Of a stretch of DNA of 64,000 bases, positions 7,504 through 16,262 are shown one piece after another. The stretch is from the NCBI RefSeq assembly GCF_943914565.1, contig NZ_CALUCN010000006.1, forward strand, positions 1 through 64,000. Reading direction: 5' to 3'. A program made the translations under genes and the position numbers. This stretch comes from an uncultured Tessaracoccus sp. Lineage in GTDB: Bacteria > Actinomycetota > Actinomycetes > Propionibacteriales > Propionibacteriaceae. The notes under the pieces were generated by a model that saw nothing but the letters and a program-made list of their open reading frames with translations, made no database searches and was not told the origin of the DNA. Each line of letters opens with the position of its first letter. Position 1 is the first letter of the stretch.

Positions 7504-8781
7504 TCAGCGCGGGCGACGTCGGCGCCGGCGCACACGGTCGCGGACGTCCTCGAGGAAGTGCAGCGGCGCCGGGTAGCGCTCCCTCGTCACGAGCAGCACG
7601 CCGCCCACGAACACGGCGGTGAGGATCGTGGACCAGGCGCCGACGTGCAGCGTGGCGCGAGCGCCCCACATCTCGCCCACCCAGCCGACGAGGGGCGCGC
7701 CGAGCGGGGTGCCGCCCAGGAAGATCGCCATGTAGAGCGACATCACCCGGCCGCGGATCGTCGGGTCCGTGGTGAGCTGCGTGCGGCTGTTCGCCGTCGT
7801 GAGCACGGTGATGGAGAGCAGCCCGGTGGGCACCAGCAGCAGCCCGAAGAGCCAGAACCAGGGCGACGTCGTGAGCAGCAGGCAGCACACGCCGAAGCCG
7901 AACAGCGCGCCGACGAGCGTGCCGACGCGCGGGTAACCGCGTCGCGCGGCCCAGATGGCGCCGGCGAGGGTGCCGACCGCCATCATCGAGCCGAGGAGAC
8001 CGTAGCCGTCGGCCTGCTTGTGGTAGATCTCGGTGGCCATGAGCGCGTTGGTGACCTGGAAGTTGAGGCCGAACGTGCCGAGCACGAACACGATCAGGAA
8101 GATCATCTGCAGGTCGCGTCGGCCGCGGACGTAGCGCAGCCCCTCCCGGATCGCGCCCTTGCCCTTGAACGGTTTGGGCGGGTGGAGCTCGTCGACGCGC
8201 ATCATGCCCAGCGCCAGCAGCGGCGGGACGAAACTGATCGCATTGATCCACAGCGCCGGCGCGACGCCGAACCACCCGATCAGGAGGCCGGAGACGGCCG
8301 GCCCGACGAGCCGTGCGGAGTTGAACTGCATCGAGTTGAGTCCGACGGCGTTGGGCAGCAGTCGCTCGTCGACCATCTCGGAGACGATGGCCTGCCGCGC
8401 GGGCGCGTCGAAGGACTGGATGGTGCCGGTGACGAACGCGAGGACGTAGACGTGCCAGAGCTCGGCGACGTCGAACGTCACGAGCGCGGCGAGCAGCGCC
8501 GCGTTGAGGCCGAGTGCGCCCTGCGTGCACTGCACGACGAGGCGTTTCGGGAAGCGGTCGGCGACGAGCCCCGCGAAGGGCGAGACGATCGGGATGGGCA
8601 GGAACTGCAGGCCGGTGACCATGCCGAGCGCCGTCGCGGAGTTGTCGGTGAGGATCGTGAGGACCAGCCAGTCCTGCGCGATGATGCTCACCCAGTGGCC
8701 GAGGTTCGCGATGAGCGAGGCGATCCAGAAGAGCCGGAAGTTGTACACCGCGAGCGCGGCGAACGTGCGCTTGCCACTCAT
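7504..8781 (-). CDS. MFS transporter, EntS/MFS_3-type exporter
   Basis: A 425-aa major facilitator protein with about 12 hydrophobic segments. The N-terminal NFRLFWIASLIANLGHWVS stretch and the loop FAGLVADRFPKRLVV (cytoplasmic loop 2-3 motif A) are typical of the MFS_3 group, which contains enterobactin and drug exporters. PARQAIVSEMV, also characteristic of the group, follows TM4. The ATG overlaps the stop of the MarR gene (ATGA), so the two are co-translated and the regulator probably controls this pump. The substrate cannot be told from sequence. The C-terminus is a short Arg-rich tail. Confidence 0.9.
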   Translation of the reverse strand: MSGKRTFAALAVYNFRLFWIASLIANLGHWVSIIAQDWLVLTILTDNSATALGMVTGLQFLPIPIVSPFAGLVADRFPKRLVVQCTQGALGLNAALLAALVTFDVAELWHVYVLAFVTGTIQSFDAPARQAIVSEMVDERLLPNAVGLNSMQFNSARLVGPAVSGLLIGWFGVAPALWINAISFVPPLLALGMMRVDELHPPKPFKGKGAIREGLRYVRGRRDLQMIFLIVFVLGTFGLNFQVTNALMATEIYHKQADGYGLLGSMMAVGTLAGAIWAARRGYPRVGTLVGALFGFGVCCLLLTTSPWFWLFGLLLVPTGLLSITVLTTANSRTQLTTDPTIRGRVMSLYMAIFLGGTPLGAPLVGWVGEMWGARATLHVGAWSTILTAVFVGGVLLVTRERYPAPLHFLEDVRDRVRRRRRRPR

Positions 8782-9191
8782 CGGATCACCTCGTGCAGCA
8801 GCTCGACGGCCCGGGCCAGGGTGGCGCGGTCCGCCTCGGGCAGCTCGCGCAGGCGAGCCTCCATCCAGGAGTCGCGCGCGGAGGCCGTGCGGGAGAGCTC
8901 GGCGCGCCCCTGGTCGGTGATCGCGACGATGCGACGGCGGCCGTCGTCGGGGTCCTGCTCACGGGAGATGCAGCCGGCTTCCTCGAGGCAGTCGAGCGTG
9001 CGCGTCATCGACGGGGCACTCACGCGCTCGACCTCGGCGAGCGCGCCGGGTGTGGCGGGGCCGAACGTGAGGTGCCACAGCACCGCCATCTGGTGCGGCG
9101 GGAGGGTGGCCTCCACGTCGAACCGGACGCGCCTGCTCACCAGCTGGCACGCCAGACGCACCGAGTTCGCGAGCGACGTCGTCCGATCCAT
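8778..9191 (-). CDS. MarR-family transcriptional regulator
   Basis: A 137-aa winged-helix regulator. The MarR core is clear: QMAVLWHLTFGPATPGALAE, then SAPSMTRTLDCLEEAG (recognition helix) and the wing DPDDGRRRIVAITDQGR. The ATG at 9191 has an excellent Shine-Dalgarno GGAGGAGG 3 nt upstream; longer frames add only unrelated sequence. The gene precedes and overlaps the MFS exporter, the usual autoregulated efflux arrangement in which a small ligand releases repression of both genes. TATACT at 9249-9254 on the minus strand is a good -10 for the pair. Confidence 0.92.
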   Translation of the reverse strand: MDRTTSLANSVRLACQLVSRRVRFDVEATLPPHQMAVLWHLTFGPATPGALAEVERVSAPSMTRTLDCLEEAGCISREQDPDDGRRRIVAITDQGRAELSRTASARDSWMEARLRELPEADRATLARAVELLHEVIR

Positions 9192-9248
9192 GTACCTCCT
9201 CCGGCGAGGCGAGCTGCCCGCCTGTCCCCAAGTAGTTAGCCGGGACGA

Positions 9249-9254
9249 AGTATA
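9249..9254 (-). promoter_or_regulatory. -10 box of the marR-MFS operon (TATACT)
   Basis: TATACT on the minus strand lies 57 bases upstream of the marR ATG. No good -35 is seen 17 bases further up, because that position falls at the edge of the large hairpin at 9267-9311. A MarR operator may lie around it, but I could not make out a convincing palindrome. Confidence 0.5.
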
Positions 9255-9266
9255 CCATCCCGCGGT

Positions 9267-9311
9267 GGCCGGACCGCCGTCGGGGAGGAGGTGGCCGACG
9301 GCGGTCCGGCC
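9267..9311. other. Perfect 17-bp inverted repeat with 11-nt loop
   Basis: Bases 9267-9283 (GGCCGGACCGCCGTCGG) are the exact reverse complement of 9295-9311. The 11-nt loop at 9284-9294 reads GGAGGAGGTGG, which is itself Shine-Dalgarno-like. It sits between the divergent marR and korA promoters and belongs to neither coding region. Possible roles are a bidirectional insulator, an operator, or part of an unannotated transcript. Confidence 0.8.
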
Positions 9312-9353
9312 CCGCCCGCGACAGCCCGGCGTGCCTCCCCGCGACGCGCGAAC

Positions 9354-9359
9354 TACACT
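9354..9359 (+). promoter_or_regulatory. -10 box of korAB (TACACT)
   Basis: TACACT lies 34 bases upstream of the korA GTG, which leaves a leader of roughly 28 nt with a GAGG ribosome site. The -35 region is weak. Confidence 0.5.
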
Positions 9360-9393
9360 GGCTGGGAACCGCAATCGACCGCATCGAGGATCA

Positions 9394-11244
9394 GTGTCCA
9401 AACAGCTCAATCGCGTGGTCATCCGATTCGCCGGCGACTCCGGCGACGGCATGCAGCTGACCGGTGACCGCTTCACCGCGGAGTCCGCCAGCCTCGGCAA
9501 CGACATCGCGACCCTGCCCAACTTCCCCGCGGAGATCCGCGCACCCCAGGGCACCCTGCCGGGCGTCTCGAGCTTCCAGCTCCACTTCGCGGACTTCGAC
9601 ATCGTCACCCCCGGCGACACCCCGCACGTGCTCGTCGCGATGAACCCCGCCGCGCTGAAGGTCAACCTGCCCGACCTGCCGCGCGGCACGGTGATCCTCG
9701 TCGACACCCACGACTTCACCAAGCGCAACCTGAAGAAGATCGGGTGGGAGTCCAACCCGCTCGAGGACGGCACCCTTGCCGGCTACACGGTGCACCAGCT
9801 GGACCTCACGACGCTCGCGCAGGGCGCCGTCGAGCAGTTCGGGCTCACCCGCAAGGACGCGTCGCGCACGAAGAACATGTTCGCGCTCGGCCTGCTCAGC
9901 TGGATGTACTCGCGCCCGACGGAGGGCACCGAGGAGTTCCTGGGCGAGAAGTTCGCGAAGAAGCCGGAGATCCGCGACGCGAACCTCGCCGCCTACCGCG
10001 CCGGCTACGCCTACGGCGAGACCACCGAGGCGTTCGCGGTGCAGACGGTCGTCGACCCGGCGCCGATGCCGCCCGGGCGCTACCGGCAGATCTCCGGCAA
10101 CCTCGCCACCGCCTACGGGCTGATGGTCGGCGCGCACAAGGCGGGCATGCAGCTCTTCCTGGGCTCCTACCCGATCACGCCGGCGTCGGACATCCTCCAC
10201 GAACTCTCGCGCCGCAAGGACGTGGGCGTCATGACGTTCCAGGCCGAGGACGAGATCGCCGGCGTCGCCGCCGCGCTGGGCGCGAGCTTCGGCGGCTCAC
10301 TCGGCGTCACCACGACGTCGGGGCCCGGCATGGCGCTGAAGTCCGAGACGATCAGCCTCGGCATCATGACCGAGCTGCCACTCGTCGTCGTGGATGTGCA
10401 GCGCGCCGGCCCGTCGACCGGCATGCCGACGAAGACCGAGCAGGCCGACCTGCTGCAGGCCCTCGTCGGGCGGCACGGCGAGGCGCCGGTGCCCGTGCTG
10501 GCCGCGCAGTCGTCGAGTGACTGCTTCGCGACGGCGGTCGAGGCCGTGCGCATCGCGGTGACGTACCGCACGCCGGTCATCATGCTCTCCGACGGCTACC
10601 TCGCCAACGGCGCGGAGCCGTGGCGGCTGCCCGACCTCGACGCGATCCCGCCGATCGACCCGCACTTCGCCACCGAGGTGGCCGGGGGCGACGAGCACTT
10701 CATGCCCTACCGTCGCGACGAGGAGACGCTCGCCCGCCACTGGGCCGTCCCCGGCACGCCCGGGCTCGAGCACCGCGTCGGCGGCCTCGAGAAGGACAAG
10801 GTGACCGGCAACGTCGCCTACGACCCCGACAACCACGACCACATGGTGCGCACGCGCGCCGCGAAGGTCGCCGGCATTGTGCGCGACGTCCCGGACCTCG
10901 TCGTCGACGACCCCGGCGGCGAGGCGCGGCTGCTCGTGCTCGGCTGGGGCTCGACGTACGGGCCCATCACCGCGACGGCGCGGCGGATGCGCAAGGACGG
11001 CCACCACGTCGCGACGGCGCACCTGCGGCACCTCAACCCCATGCCGGCCAACGTCGGCGAGGTGCTGCGCGCCTACGACCACGTCATCGTCCCGGAGATG
11101 AACCTGGGGCAGCTCGCGATGCTGCTCCGGGCCCGGTACCTCGTCGACGTCGAGAGCTACTCGCGGGTCCGGGGGCTGCCCCTGTCGACCACCGAGCTCG
11201 AGGAGCACCTCGTCGCCGCGCTGGATGCATTGGAGGAACGCTAG
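9394..11244 (+). CDS. korA: 2-oxoacid:ferredoxin oxidoreductase, fused gamma-alpha subunit (KorA)
   Basis: Part of the CoA-dependent oxidative decarboxylation of 2-oxoglutarate (or a related 2-oxoacid) with ferredoxin as acceptor. The 616-aa protein joins the gamma domain (VVIRFAGDSGDGMQLTGDRF at residues 8-27) to the alpha domain, which starts near residue 230 and shows SYPITPASDILHEL and the TTSGPGMALKSE loop. This fused layout matches mycobacterial KorA. The GTG at 9394 is chosen because the gamma domain begins immediately after it and GAGG lies just upstream; the open frame continues far upstream through noncoding DNA. korB follows directly after the stop codon, so they form one operon. 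Confidence 0.92.
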   Translation: MSKQLNRVVIRFAGDSGDGMQLTGDRFTAESASLGNDIATLPNFPAEIRAPQGTLPGVSSFQLHFADFDIVTPGDTPHVLVAMNPAALKVNLPDLPRGTVILVDTHDFTKRNLKKIGWESNPLEDGTLAGYTVHQLDLTTLAQGAVEQFGLTRKDASRTKNMFALGLLSWMYSRPTEGTEEFLGEKFAKKPEIRDANLAAYRAGYAYGETTEAFAVQTVVDPAPMPPGRYRQISGNLATAYGLMVGAHKAGMQLFLGSYPITPASDILHELSRRKDVGVMTFQAEDEIAGVAAALGASFGGSLGVTTTSGPGMALKSETISLGIMTELPLVVVDVQRAGPSTGMPTKTEQADLLQALVGRHGEAPVPVLAAQSSSDCFATAVEAVRIAVTYRTPVIMLSDGYLANGAEPWRLPDLDAIPPIDPHFATEVAGGDEHFMPYRRDEETLARHWAVPGTPGLEHRVGGLEKDKVTGNVAYDPDNHDHMVRTRAAKVAGIVRDVPDLVVDDPGGEARLLVLGWGSTYGPITATARRMRKDGHHVATAHLRHLNPMPANVGEVLRAYDHVIVPEMNLGQLAMLLRARYLVDVESYSRVRGLPLSTTELEEHLVAALDALEER

Positions 11245-12288
11245 ATGTCCGGTCTCGCAGGAGTCCCACTCGCGATCGAGCCCGTCTCCCGCAAGGAGAT
11301 GACGAGCGACCAGGAGGTGCGCTGGTGCCCAGGGTGTGGTGACTACGCCATCCTCTCGACGTTCCAGCAGGTGACCGCCTCGCTGGGCATCCGTCGGGAG
11401 AACATCGCGGTCATCTCCGGGATCGGCTGCTCGTCGCGACTGCCGTACTACGTCGACTCCTACGGCATGCACTCGATCCACGGCCGCGCCCCGGCGATCG
11501 CCACCGGGCTGGCCGCCACGCGGCCCGACCTGAGCGTCTGGGTGGTGACCGGCGACGGCGACGCGCTGTCGATCGGCGGCAACCACCTCATGCACGCGCT
11601 GCGCAGGAACGTGAACATCACGATCCTGCTGTTCAACAACCGCATCTACGGCCTCACCAAGGGCCAGTACTCCCCCACCTCCGAGATCGGCAAGGTCACG
11701 AAGTCGACGCCCTACGGCTCGCTCGACGTGCCGTTCAACCCGCTGTCGGTGGCGCTGGGCGCCGAGGCGTCGTTCGTCGCGCGTGCGGTGGACTCGGACC
11801 GGGCGCAGCTGACCGAGACCTTGGAAGCGGCGGCGCACCACCGCGGGTCGGCGTTCATCGAGATCTTTCAGAACTGCCCGATCTTCAACGACGGCGCGTT
11901 CGACGCGGCCAAGGGTCCGGAGGCCGACGAGGTGCTCATCCGGCTGCGCCACGGCGAGCCGATCACGTTCGGACGCGACGGGCACAAGGCCGTCGTCCGC
12001 GACGGACAGGGCGCCCTGCAGGTGGTCGAGACCGCCGACGTCGCGGCCGAGGACGTCGTCGTGCACGACGAGACGCTCGAGGACCCGAGCCACGCCTTCG
12101 CGTTGAGCCGCCTGACGGAACCCGGCGTGCTCCACCAGGCCCCCGTCGGGATCCTCAGGCGGGTCACCCGCCCCACGTACGACGACCGCGTCCGGGACCA
12201 GATCGCGGCGGTCGAGGCCGATGACCGCGAGGCTGCGCTAGCGTCGGTCATCGCAGGACCCGACACGTGGGAGGCACACGAGCGATGA
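11245..12288 (+). CDS. korB: 2-oxoacid:ferredoxin oxidoreductase beta subunit (KorB)
   Basis: The thiamine-diphosphate and iron-sulfur subunit partnering KorA. Its 347 residues show WCPGCGDY near residue 27 and GIGCSSR near 53 (cluster cysteines), HGRAPAIATGLA, and the TPP-binding motif GDGDALSIGGNH followed by NNRIYGLTKGQYSPTS. The ATG directly abuts the korA stop, with GGAGG 8 nt upstream inside korA. The products, reduced ferredoxin and acyl-CoA, allow a ferredoxin-linked TCA step. The last 50 residues are variable. The stop overlaps the next gene by ATGA, so the unknown membrane protein is probably co-expressed. Confidence 0.93.
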   Translation: MSGLAGVPLAIEPVSRKEMTSDQEVRWCPGCGDYAILSTFQQVTASLGIRRENIAVISGIGCSSRLPYYVDSYGMHSIHGRAPAIATGLAATRPDLSVWVVTGDGDALSIGGNHLMHALRRNVNITILLFNNRIYGLTKGQYSPTSEIGKVTKSTPYGSLDVPFNPLSVALGAEASFVARAVDSDRAQLTETLEAAAHHRGSAFIEIFQNCPIFNDGAFDAAKGPEADEVLIRLRHGEPITFGRDGHKAVVRDGQGALQVVETADVAAEDVVVHDETLEDPSHAFALSRLTEPGVLHQAPVGILRRVTRPTYDDRVRDQIAAVEADDREAALASVIAGPDTWEAHER

Positions 12289-13544
12289 GCGGTTGGCGGC
12301 CGTCGGCACCACCCCCACCGGGTGGCTGGCGACCGCCGAAGCCGACTCGGACTGGGTCCGGCGGCGCGCCTCGTCGCGCCGCCGGTGGGCAGGCGCCGTT
12401 GCCGCCCCGGACCGACCCGTCGTCGGGGCCGGATCCGGAGGCCGTGCACTCGGTGCTGCTGCGCGCGAGGGACCAGTCGCGATTCGTCGCGCCGGAGATC
12501 GAGGAGGAGCCGCCCAGGCGTCGCTTCCCGTGGAAGGGCGCGCTGGCGCTCGTGACCGTGGTCGTCGCACTCGCGGTGGGCGCCGGTGCGTTCTACGCGC
12601 TCGTGGTGCGCAAACCCACCGTCGGGGAGGGCACGACGGTGAAACCGAGCCCCGGGACGTCGGAGACGCGGGTGCTGAGCCCCCAGGACGTCGTGCGCAC
12701 CTACCTGGAGTCGCTCGCGTCGGGGGACATCGACGCGGCGCTCGCGCTCGGGCCGACGGCGGGTGACGAGACGAGCACCAAGCACCTCCTGAGCCCCGCG
12801 GCGCACCGAGCGATGCGCAAGCGTGCGCCGATCACCGACATCCAGATCCGCACCGAGGACCCGAAGGCGACGACCGTCGAGGCCTCGTACAAGCTGGCCG
12901 GGAAGGACGTGCAGACGAAGTTCCCCGTCGTGCTCGGCAACGACGGCAGCTACCAGCTCGAACGCACGACGGTCACGGTCATCATCGAGCTGAGCCAGGC
13001 GGAGGCGCTGCCGCTGCTGGTGAACGGCGTCGAGGTGCAGAAGTACCAGCCCATGGAGGTCGTGCCCGGCGTCTACGAGCTCACGACGGGGCACGACTAC
13101 ATCGAGTACCCGCCGGAGAACACGTTCACGATCGGATCCCTGCAGTACGCCGACACCACGTCGCTGCCCGCGACGCCGAGGCTCACCGACGAGGGCCGGC
13201 AGGCGTTCGTCGCGGCCGCCCGGACGGCGCTCGAGCGCTGCGTCGCGGTGCGCGCCCCGGCCCCCGAGGGCTGCCCGCAGCAGGTGCGCGCCGCGAAGCC
13301 CCTCGCCCCCGGATCGGTGCGGTGGACGCTGGTCGGCCAGCCGTTCTCGTCCGCGACGGCGAGCCTCTCCACCGCGGACCTCACCGTCGCCGTCGTCCCG
13401 CTCGACCTCCACTTCCGCATGACCGCCCGCTACGCCGACGGCTCCGATCCCGGCACGCAGGACTTCCCCACCACGACCGTCCGCGCCACCGCCAACATGC
13501 TCGGCGAGGACCCCGACGACATCACCATCGTCTGGGAACGCTGA
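12285..13544 (+). CDS. Membrane-anchored protein of unknown function
   Basis: I do not recognise this 419-aa protein. The first 80 residues are Pro-, Gly- and Arg-rich and cytoplasmic in character; one transmembrane helix (about 85-108, rich in Val and Ala) follows; the remaining 310 residues should be extracytoplasmic. The region after the helix (SPQDVVRTYLESLASGDIDAALALG) looks like the start of an NTF2-like or DUF4878-type fold common in actinobacterial surface proteins, but that is a guess. The ATG overlaps the korB stop (ATGA), so translation is coupled. Whether this reflects function or only operon packing is unclear. Confidence 0.8.
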   Translation: MSGWRPSAPPPPGGWRPPKPTRTGSGGAPRRAAGGQAPLPPRTDPSSGPDPEAVHSVLLRARDQSRFVAPEIEEEPPRRRFPWKGALALVTVVVALAVGAGAFYALVVRKPTVGEGTTVKPSPGTSETRVLSPQDVVRTYLESLASGDIDAALALGPTAGDETSTKHLLSPAAHRAMRKRAPITDIQIRTEDPKATTVEASYKLAGKDVQTKFPVVLGNDGSYQLERTTVTVIIELSQAEALPLLVNGVEVQKYQPMEVVPGVYELTTGHDYIEYPPENTFTIGSLQYADTTSLPATPRLTDEGRQAFVAAARTALERCVAVRAPAPEGCPQQVRAAKPLAPGSVRWTLVGQPFSSATASLSTADLTVAVVPLDLHFRMTARYADGSDPGTQDFPTTTVRATANMLGEDPDDITIVWER

Positions 13545-13624
13545 GGCCCTCGTCCCGTCGAACGTGGGGGCCGACTCGGCTCCGAAAGCGCAGTCCCTCG
13601 CTCATCCGCCCTGCTCAGTGCAAC

Positions 13625-13630
13625 TAGGCT
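13625..13630 (+). promoter_or_regulatory. -10 box of pepO (TAGGCT)
   Basis: TAGGCT is followed by six bases and then the ATG at 13637, the same hexamer and spacing as at xth. A leaderless start is likely. Confidence 0.55.
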
Positions 13631-13636
13631 GGCCCC

Positions 13637-15577
13637 ATGACTGATCTTGACCTCTCGCAACGCGACGACCGCGTTCGCCCGCAGGACGACCTGTTCCGCC
13701 ACGTCCACGGCGCCTGGCTCGACACCGCCACCATCGACCCCGACAAGGCCCAGGCTGGCACGTTCATCGACCTCCGCGACGCCGCCGAGGCGAACGTCCG
13801 CGCCATCGTCGAGGGCGTCGACACGAGCGATCCGACGAGCGAGGAGGGGCGGATCGCGAAGCTCTACGCCAGCTTCATGGACGAGGACCGCGTCGAGGAG
13901 CTCGGCGCGGCTCCGCTCGCGGCGCTGCTGGCCGAGATCGATGAGGTGACCGACCATGTGGCGCTGGCCCGGCTGCTCGGGCGGAACCTCCGTCGCGGGC
14001 TGCCTGGCGTGTTCGGGATGGGTGAGGACGCCGATCCCGGCGACCCCGGCCGCTACGCGTTCTTCCTCTGGCAGGGCGGGCTCGGGCTCCCCGACGAGGA
14101 GTACTACCGGCTCGAGACGCACGCCCCCACCCTCACGGCCTACCGCGAGCACGTCGCGACGATGCTCGAGCTCGCAGGTGTCGATGACGCCCGAGCGCAG
14201 GCCGATCTCGTCGTCGAGCTCGAGACGCGCATCGCCGCATCCCACTGGGACAAGGTGCGTTGCCGGGACTTCGTCGCGTCCTTCAACCCGATGTCCTACG
14301 ACGAGCTCGCGGCCCGCGCGGAGGGCTTCGACTGGGAGGGGTTCCGGTCCGCTGCCGAGATCCCGCACGAGAAGCTCAGCTACGTCGTGGTGCAGCAGCC
14401 GTCCTTCTTCGACGAGGTGGCCGCCCTCGTCGGCGACACCGACGTCGAGCAGTGGCGCGCCTGGCTGCGCTGGCAGACCGTCTCGGCCCTCGCGCCGTAC
14501 CTGTCGAGCGCGTTCGTCGAGGCCAACTTCGAGTTCTACGGCCGGACCCTCGCCGGCACCGAGGAGCTGCGTCCCCGTTGGAAGCGCGCGATCGGTTTCG
14601 TCGAGGGCGTCATGGGCGAGGCGGTCGGCAAGCTCTACGTCGCCAAGCATTTCCGCCCCGAGGCGAAGCAGGCGATGGAGCAGCTCGTCGCGAACCTCAT
14701 CGCCGCCTACCGCGAGTCCATCTCGACGCTCACGTGGATGACCGACGCCACGCGGAAGGAGGCGCTCGCCAAGCTCGCGGGCTTCACGCCGAAGGTGGGC
14801 TACCCGTCGCGCTGGCGCAGCTACGACGGCCTCGAGGTGCACGACTCCCTGGTGGAGACGGCGTTCGCGAGCGCGGAGTTCGACTTCGCCTACACGCTCT
14901 CGCGCGTCCTCGGGCCCGTCGAGGACTCCGACTGGGCGATGCTGCCGCAGACCGTGAACGCGTACTACCACCCGCTGCGCAACGAGATCGTCTTCCCTGC
15001 TGCGATCCTGCAGCCGCCGTTCTTCACCCTCGGTGCCGACGACGCGCTCAACTACGGCGCGATCGGTGCCGTCATCGGCCACGAGATCGGGCACGGCTTC
15101 GACGACAAGGGCTCCACCACCGACGCGCGCGGCCAGATCCGCGACTGGTGGACGGCGGAGGACCGCGCGGCGTTCGAGGCCGCGACGGCGAGGCTCGTCG
15201 AGCAGTACGACGGGCTCAGCCCCGAGGGCGTCGACGGGACCGTGAACGGGAAGCTCACCCTCGGCGAGAACATTGGCGACCTGGGCGGCGTCGGCATCGC
15301 GTACAAGGCGTGGCAGCTCGCCGGCGGCAGGCCCGACGGCGCACCGATCGACGGGTTCACGCCCGCCCAGCGCTTCTTCCTCAGCCACGCCGTGATCTGG
15401 CGCGGCAAGCGGCGCCCGGAGTTCGCGAAGCTGCTGCTGAGCGTCGACCCCCACTCCCCCAGCGAGTTCCGCGTCAACCAGACGTTGCGCAACGTCGACG
15501 CCTTCCACGATGCGTTCGGCACCGCCCCCGGCGACGGGCTCTGGCTCGAGCCGGAACAGCGCGTCACCATCTGGTGA
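13637..15577 (+). CDS. pepO: M13-family zinc metallopeptidase (PepO/neprilysin-like)
   Basis: Zinc endopeptidase acting on oligopeptides. The 646-aa protein covers the whole M13 family: an N-terminal lid domain beginning PQDDLFRHVHGAWL, the substrate-binding NAYYHPLRNEIVFPA stretch, the zinc motif HEIGH at residues 482-486 followed by GFDDKGS, and the third zinc ligand Glu544 in GENIGDLGG. The usual C-terminal VNQTLRN segment and final Trp are present. No signal peptide or membrane helix is seen, so it should be cytoplasmic, as in lactic bacteria. Transcription appears leaderless. It stands alone, followed by a repeat-rich region. Confidence 0.94.
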   Translation: MTDLDLSQRDDRVRPQDDLFRHVHGAWLDTATIDPDKAQAGTFIDLRDAAEANVRAIVEGVDTSDPTSEEGRIAKLYASFMDEDRVEELGAAPLAALLAEIDEVTDHVALARLLGRNLRRGLPGVFGMGEDADPGDPGRYAFFLWQGGLGLPDEEYYRLETHAPTLTAYREHVATMLELAGVDDARAQADLVVELETRIAASHWDKVRCRDFVASFNPMSYDELAARAEGFDWEGFRSAAEIPHEKLSYVVVQQPSFFDEVAALVGDTDVEQWRAWLRWQTVSALAPYLSSAFVEANFEFYGRTLAGTEELRPRWKRAIGFVEGVMGEAVGKLYVAKHFRPEAKQAMEQLVANLIAAYRESISTLTWMTDATRKEALAKLAGFTPKVGYPSRWRSYDGLEVHDSLVETAFASAEFDFAYTLSRVLGPVEDSDWAMLPQTVNAYYHPLRNEIVFPAAILQPPFFTLGADDALNYGAIGAVIGHEIGHGFDDKGSTTDARGQIRDWWTAEDRAAFEAATARLVEQYDGLSPEGVDGTVNGKLTLGENIGDLGGVGIAYKAWQLAGGRPDGAPIDGFTPAQRFFLSHAVIWRGKRRPEFAKLLLSVDPHSPSEFRVNQTLRNVDAFHDAFGTAPGDGLWLEPEQRVTIW

Positions 15578-15681
15578 CCGACGGGGCGGGGCCCGGGCCC
15601 CGCGGACGCCAGGTCACGGCTGCCCGCCTTCCCTCCGGCCCTTCCCCCGCCCGGCCCGGCCTCCCGACGTGGCGCCCACCC

Positions 15682-15806
15682 CGCCCGCGCACGAACCACC
15701 CACTGCGGGCGTGCACGAACCACCCCACCCCGGGCGTGCACGAACTACCCCACCCCGGGCGTGCACGAACTACCCCACCCCGGGCGTGCACGAAACGCCG
15801 TGTGAC
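15682..15806. repeat. 25-bp tandem repeat, about 4-5 copies
   Basis: The unit begins GGGCGTGCACGAACTACCCC and is spaced exactly 25 bp (GGGC at 15707, 15732, 15757 and 15782). A degenerate partial copy lies at its left end. The last unit runs into the left arm of inverted-repeat element E2: both share GCGTGCACGAA. There are no spacers, so this is not CRISPR. Confidence 0.85.
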
Positions 15807-15864
15807 GCGCTCGGGAGCCCTTGAAATGGGGCTCTGAAGCTGGGTACACGGCGTTTCGTGCCAC
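15786..15864. repeat. Inverted-repeat element, copy E2 (79 bp)
   Basis: The arms GTGCACGAAACGCCGTGT and ACACGGCGTTTCGTGCCAC flank a 42-bp middle that contains its own dyad (GAGCCC with GGGCTC). It begins inside the last tandem-repeat unit. Confidence 0.87.
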
Positions 15865-16054
15865 GGTGAGCCCCGGTTCCACGGTGAGCCCCGTTCCGAC
15901 CGTGGGCCCCGGTCTCGCGTTGCGCGGCGCGAACGCTTGGGGAGGCAGCTCGGCCCCACCCACCGTCGGGCACGCGAGCCGCCCAGCGTGTGCGTGCGAA
16001 CCGATCACTGTCGAGCACGTGCACCGCGCCACCGTCCCCGCGAACGGCCCCGGC

Positions 16055-16133
16055 GTGCACGAAACGCCGTGTGCGCGCGTTCAGAGGCCCGAATTCGGGC
16101 CCGTGGAGCGACGTACGCGGCGTTTCGTGCCAC
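16055..16133. repeat. Inverted-repeat element, copy E3 (79 bp)
   Basis: Same arms as E2. The middle carries the perfect palindrome GGCCCGAATTCGGGCC, preceded by GTTCAGA, which is shared with E4. It lies 130 bases upstream of the AbiEi/DUF559 gene start. Confidence 0.87.
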
Positions 16134-16262
16134 GACGAGGGCGCGCCCGGGCACGCCCTGGCCCGGCCCTCGCGGTGTCGGGCAGGGCGTGCGGCCGAGC
16201 GAGTTCTCCACAGATTGGTGACCGCGTGCAAGTCTCGGGGTGTTCGCAGCCACAACGTAAGT

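Larger units (their letters stand above)
15578..16262. other. Repeat-rich intergenic region between pepO and the AbiEi/DUF559 gene
   Basis: No supported gene. The region carries a 25-bp tandem repeat (about 15682-15806), two inverted-repeat elements (15786-15864 and 16055-16133), and a short C-rich duplication near 15867-15903 (two runs of GTGAGCCCCG). The open frames across it are shadows of low-complexity DNA. Confidence 0.75.

Noticed and set aside
7420..9393. Upstream extension of korA over the marR/MFS region
   Set aside because: The open frame is long, but the korA domain starts exactly at GTG 9394, and the DNA before it is coding on the other strand or promoter.
15682..15806. CRISPR-like regular repeats
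   Set aside because: The 25-bp units are directly adjacent with no spacers, and no cas genes are near. The Cas4-like nuclease at 39521 is 24 kb away and belongs to a different family context.
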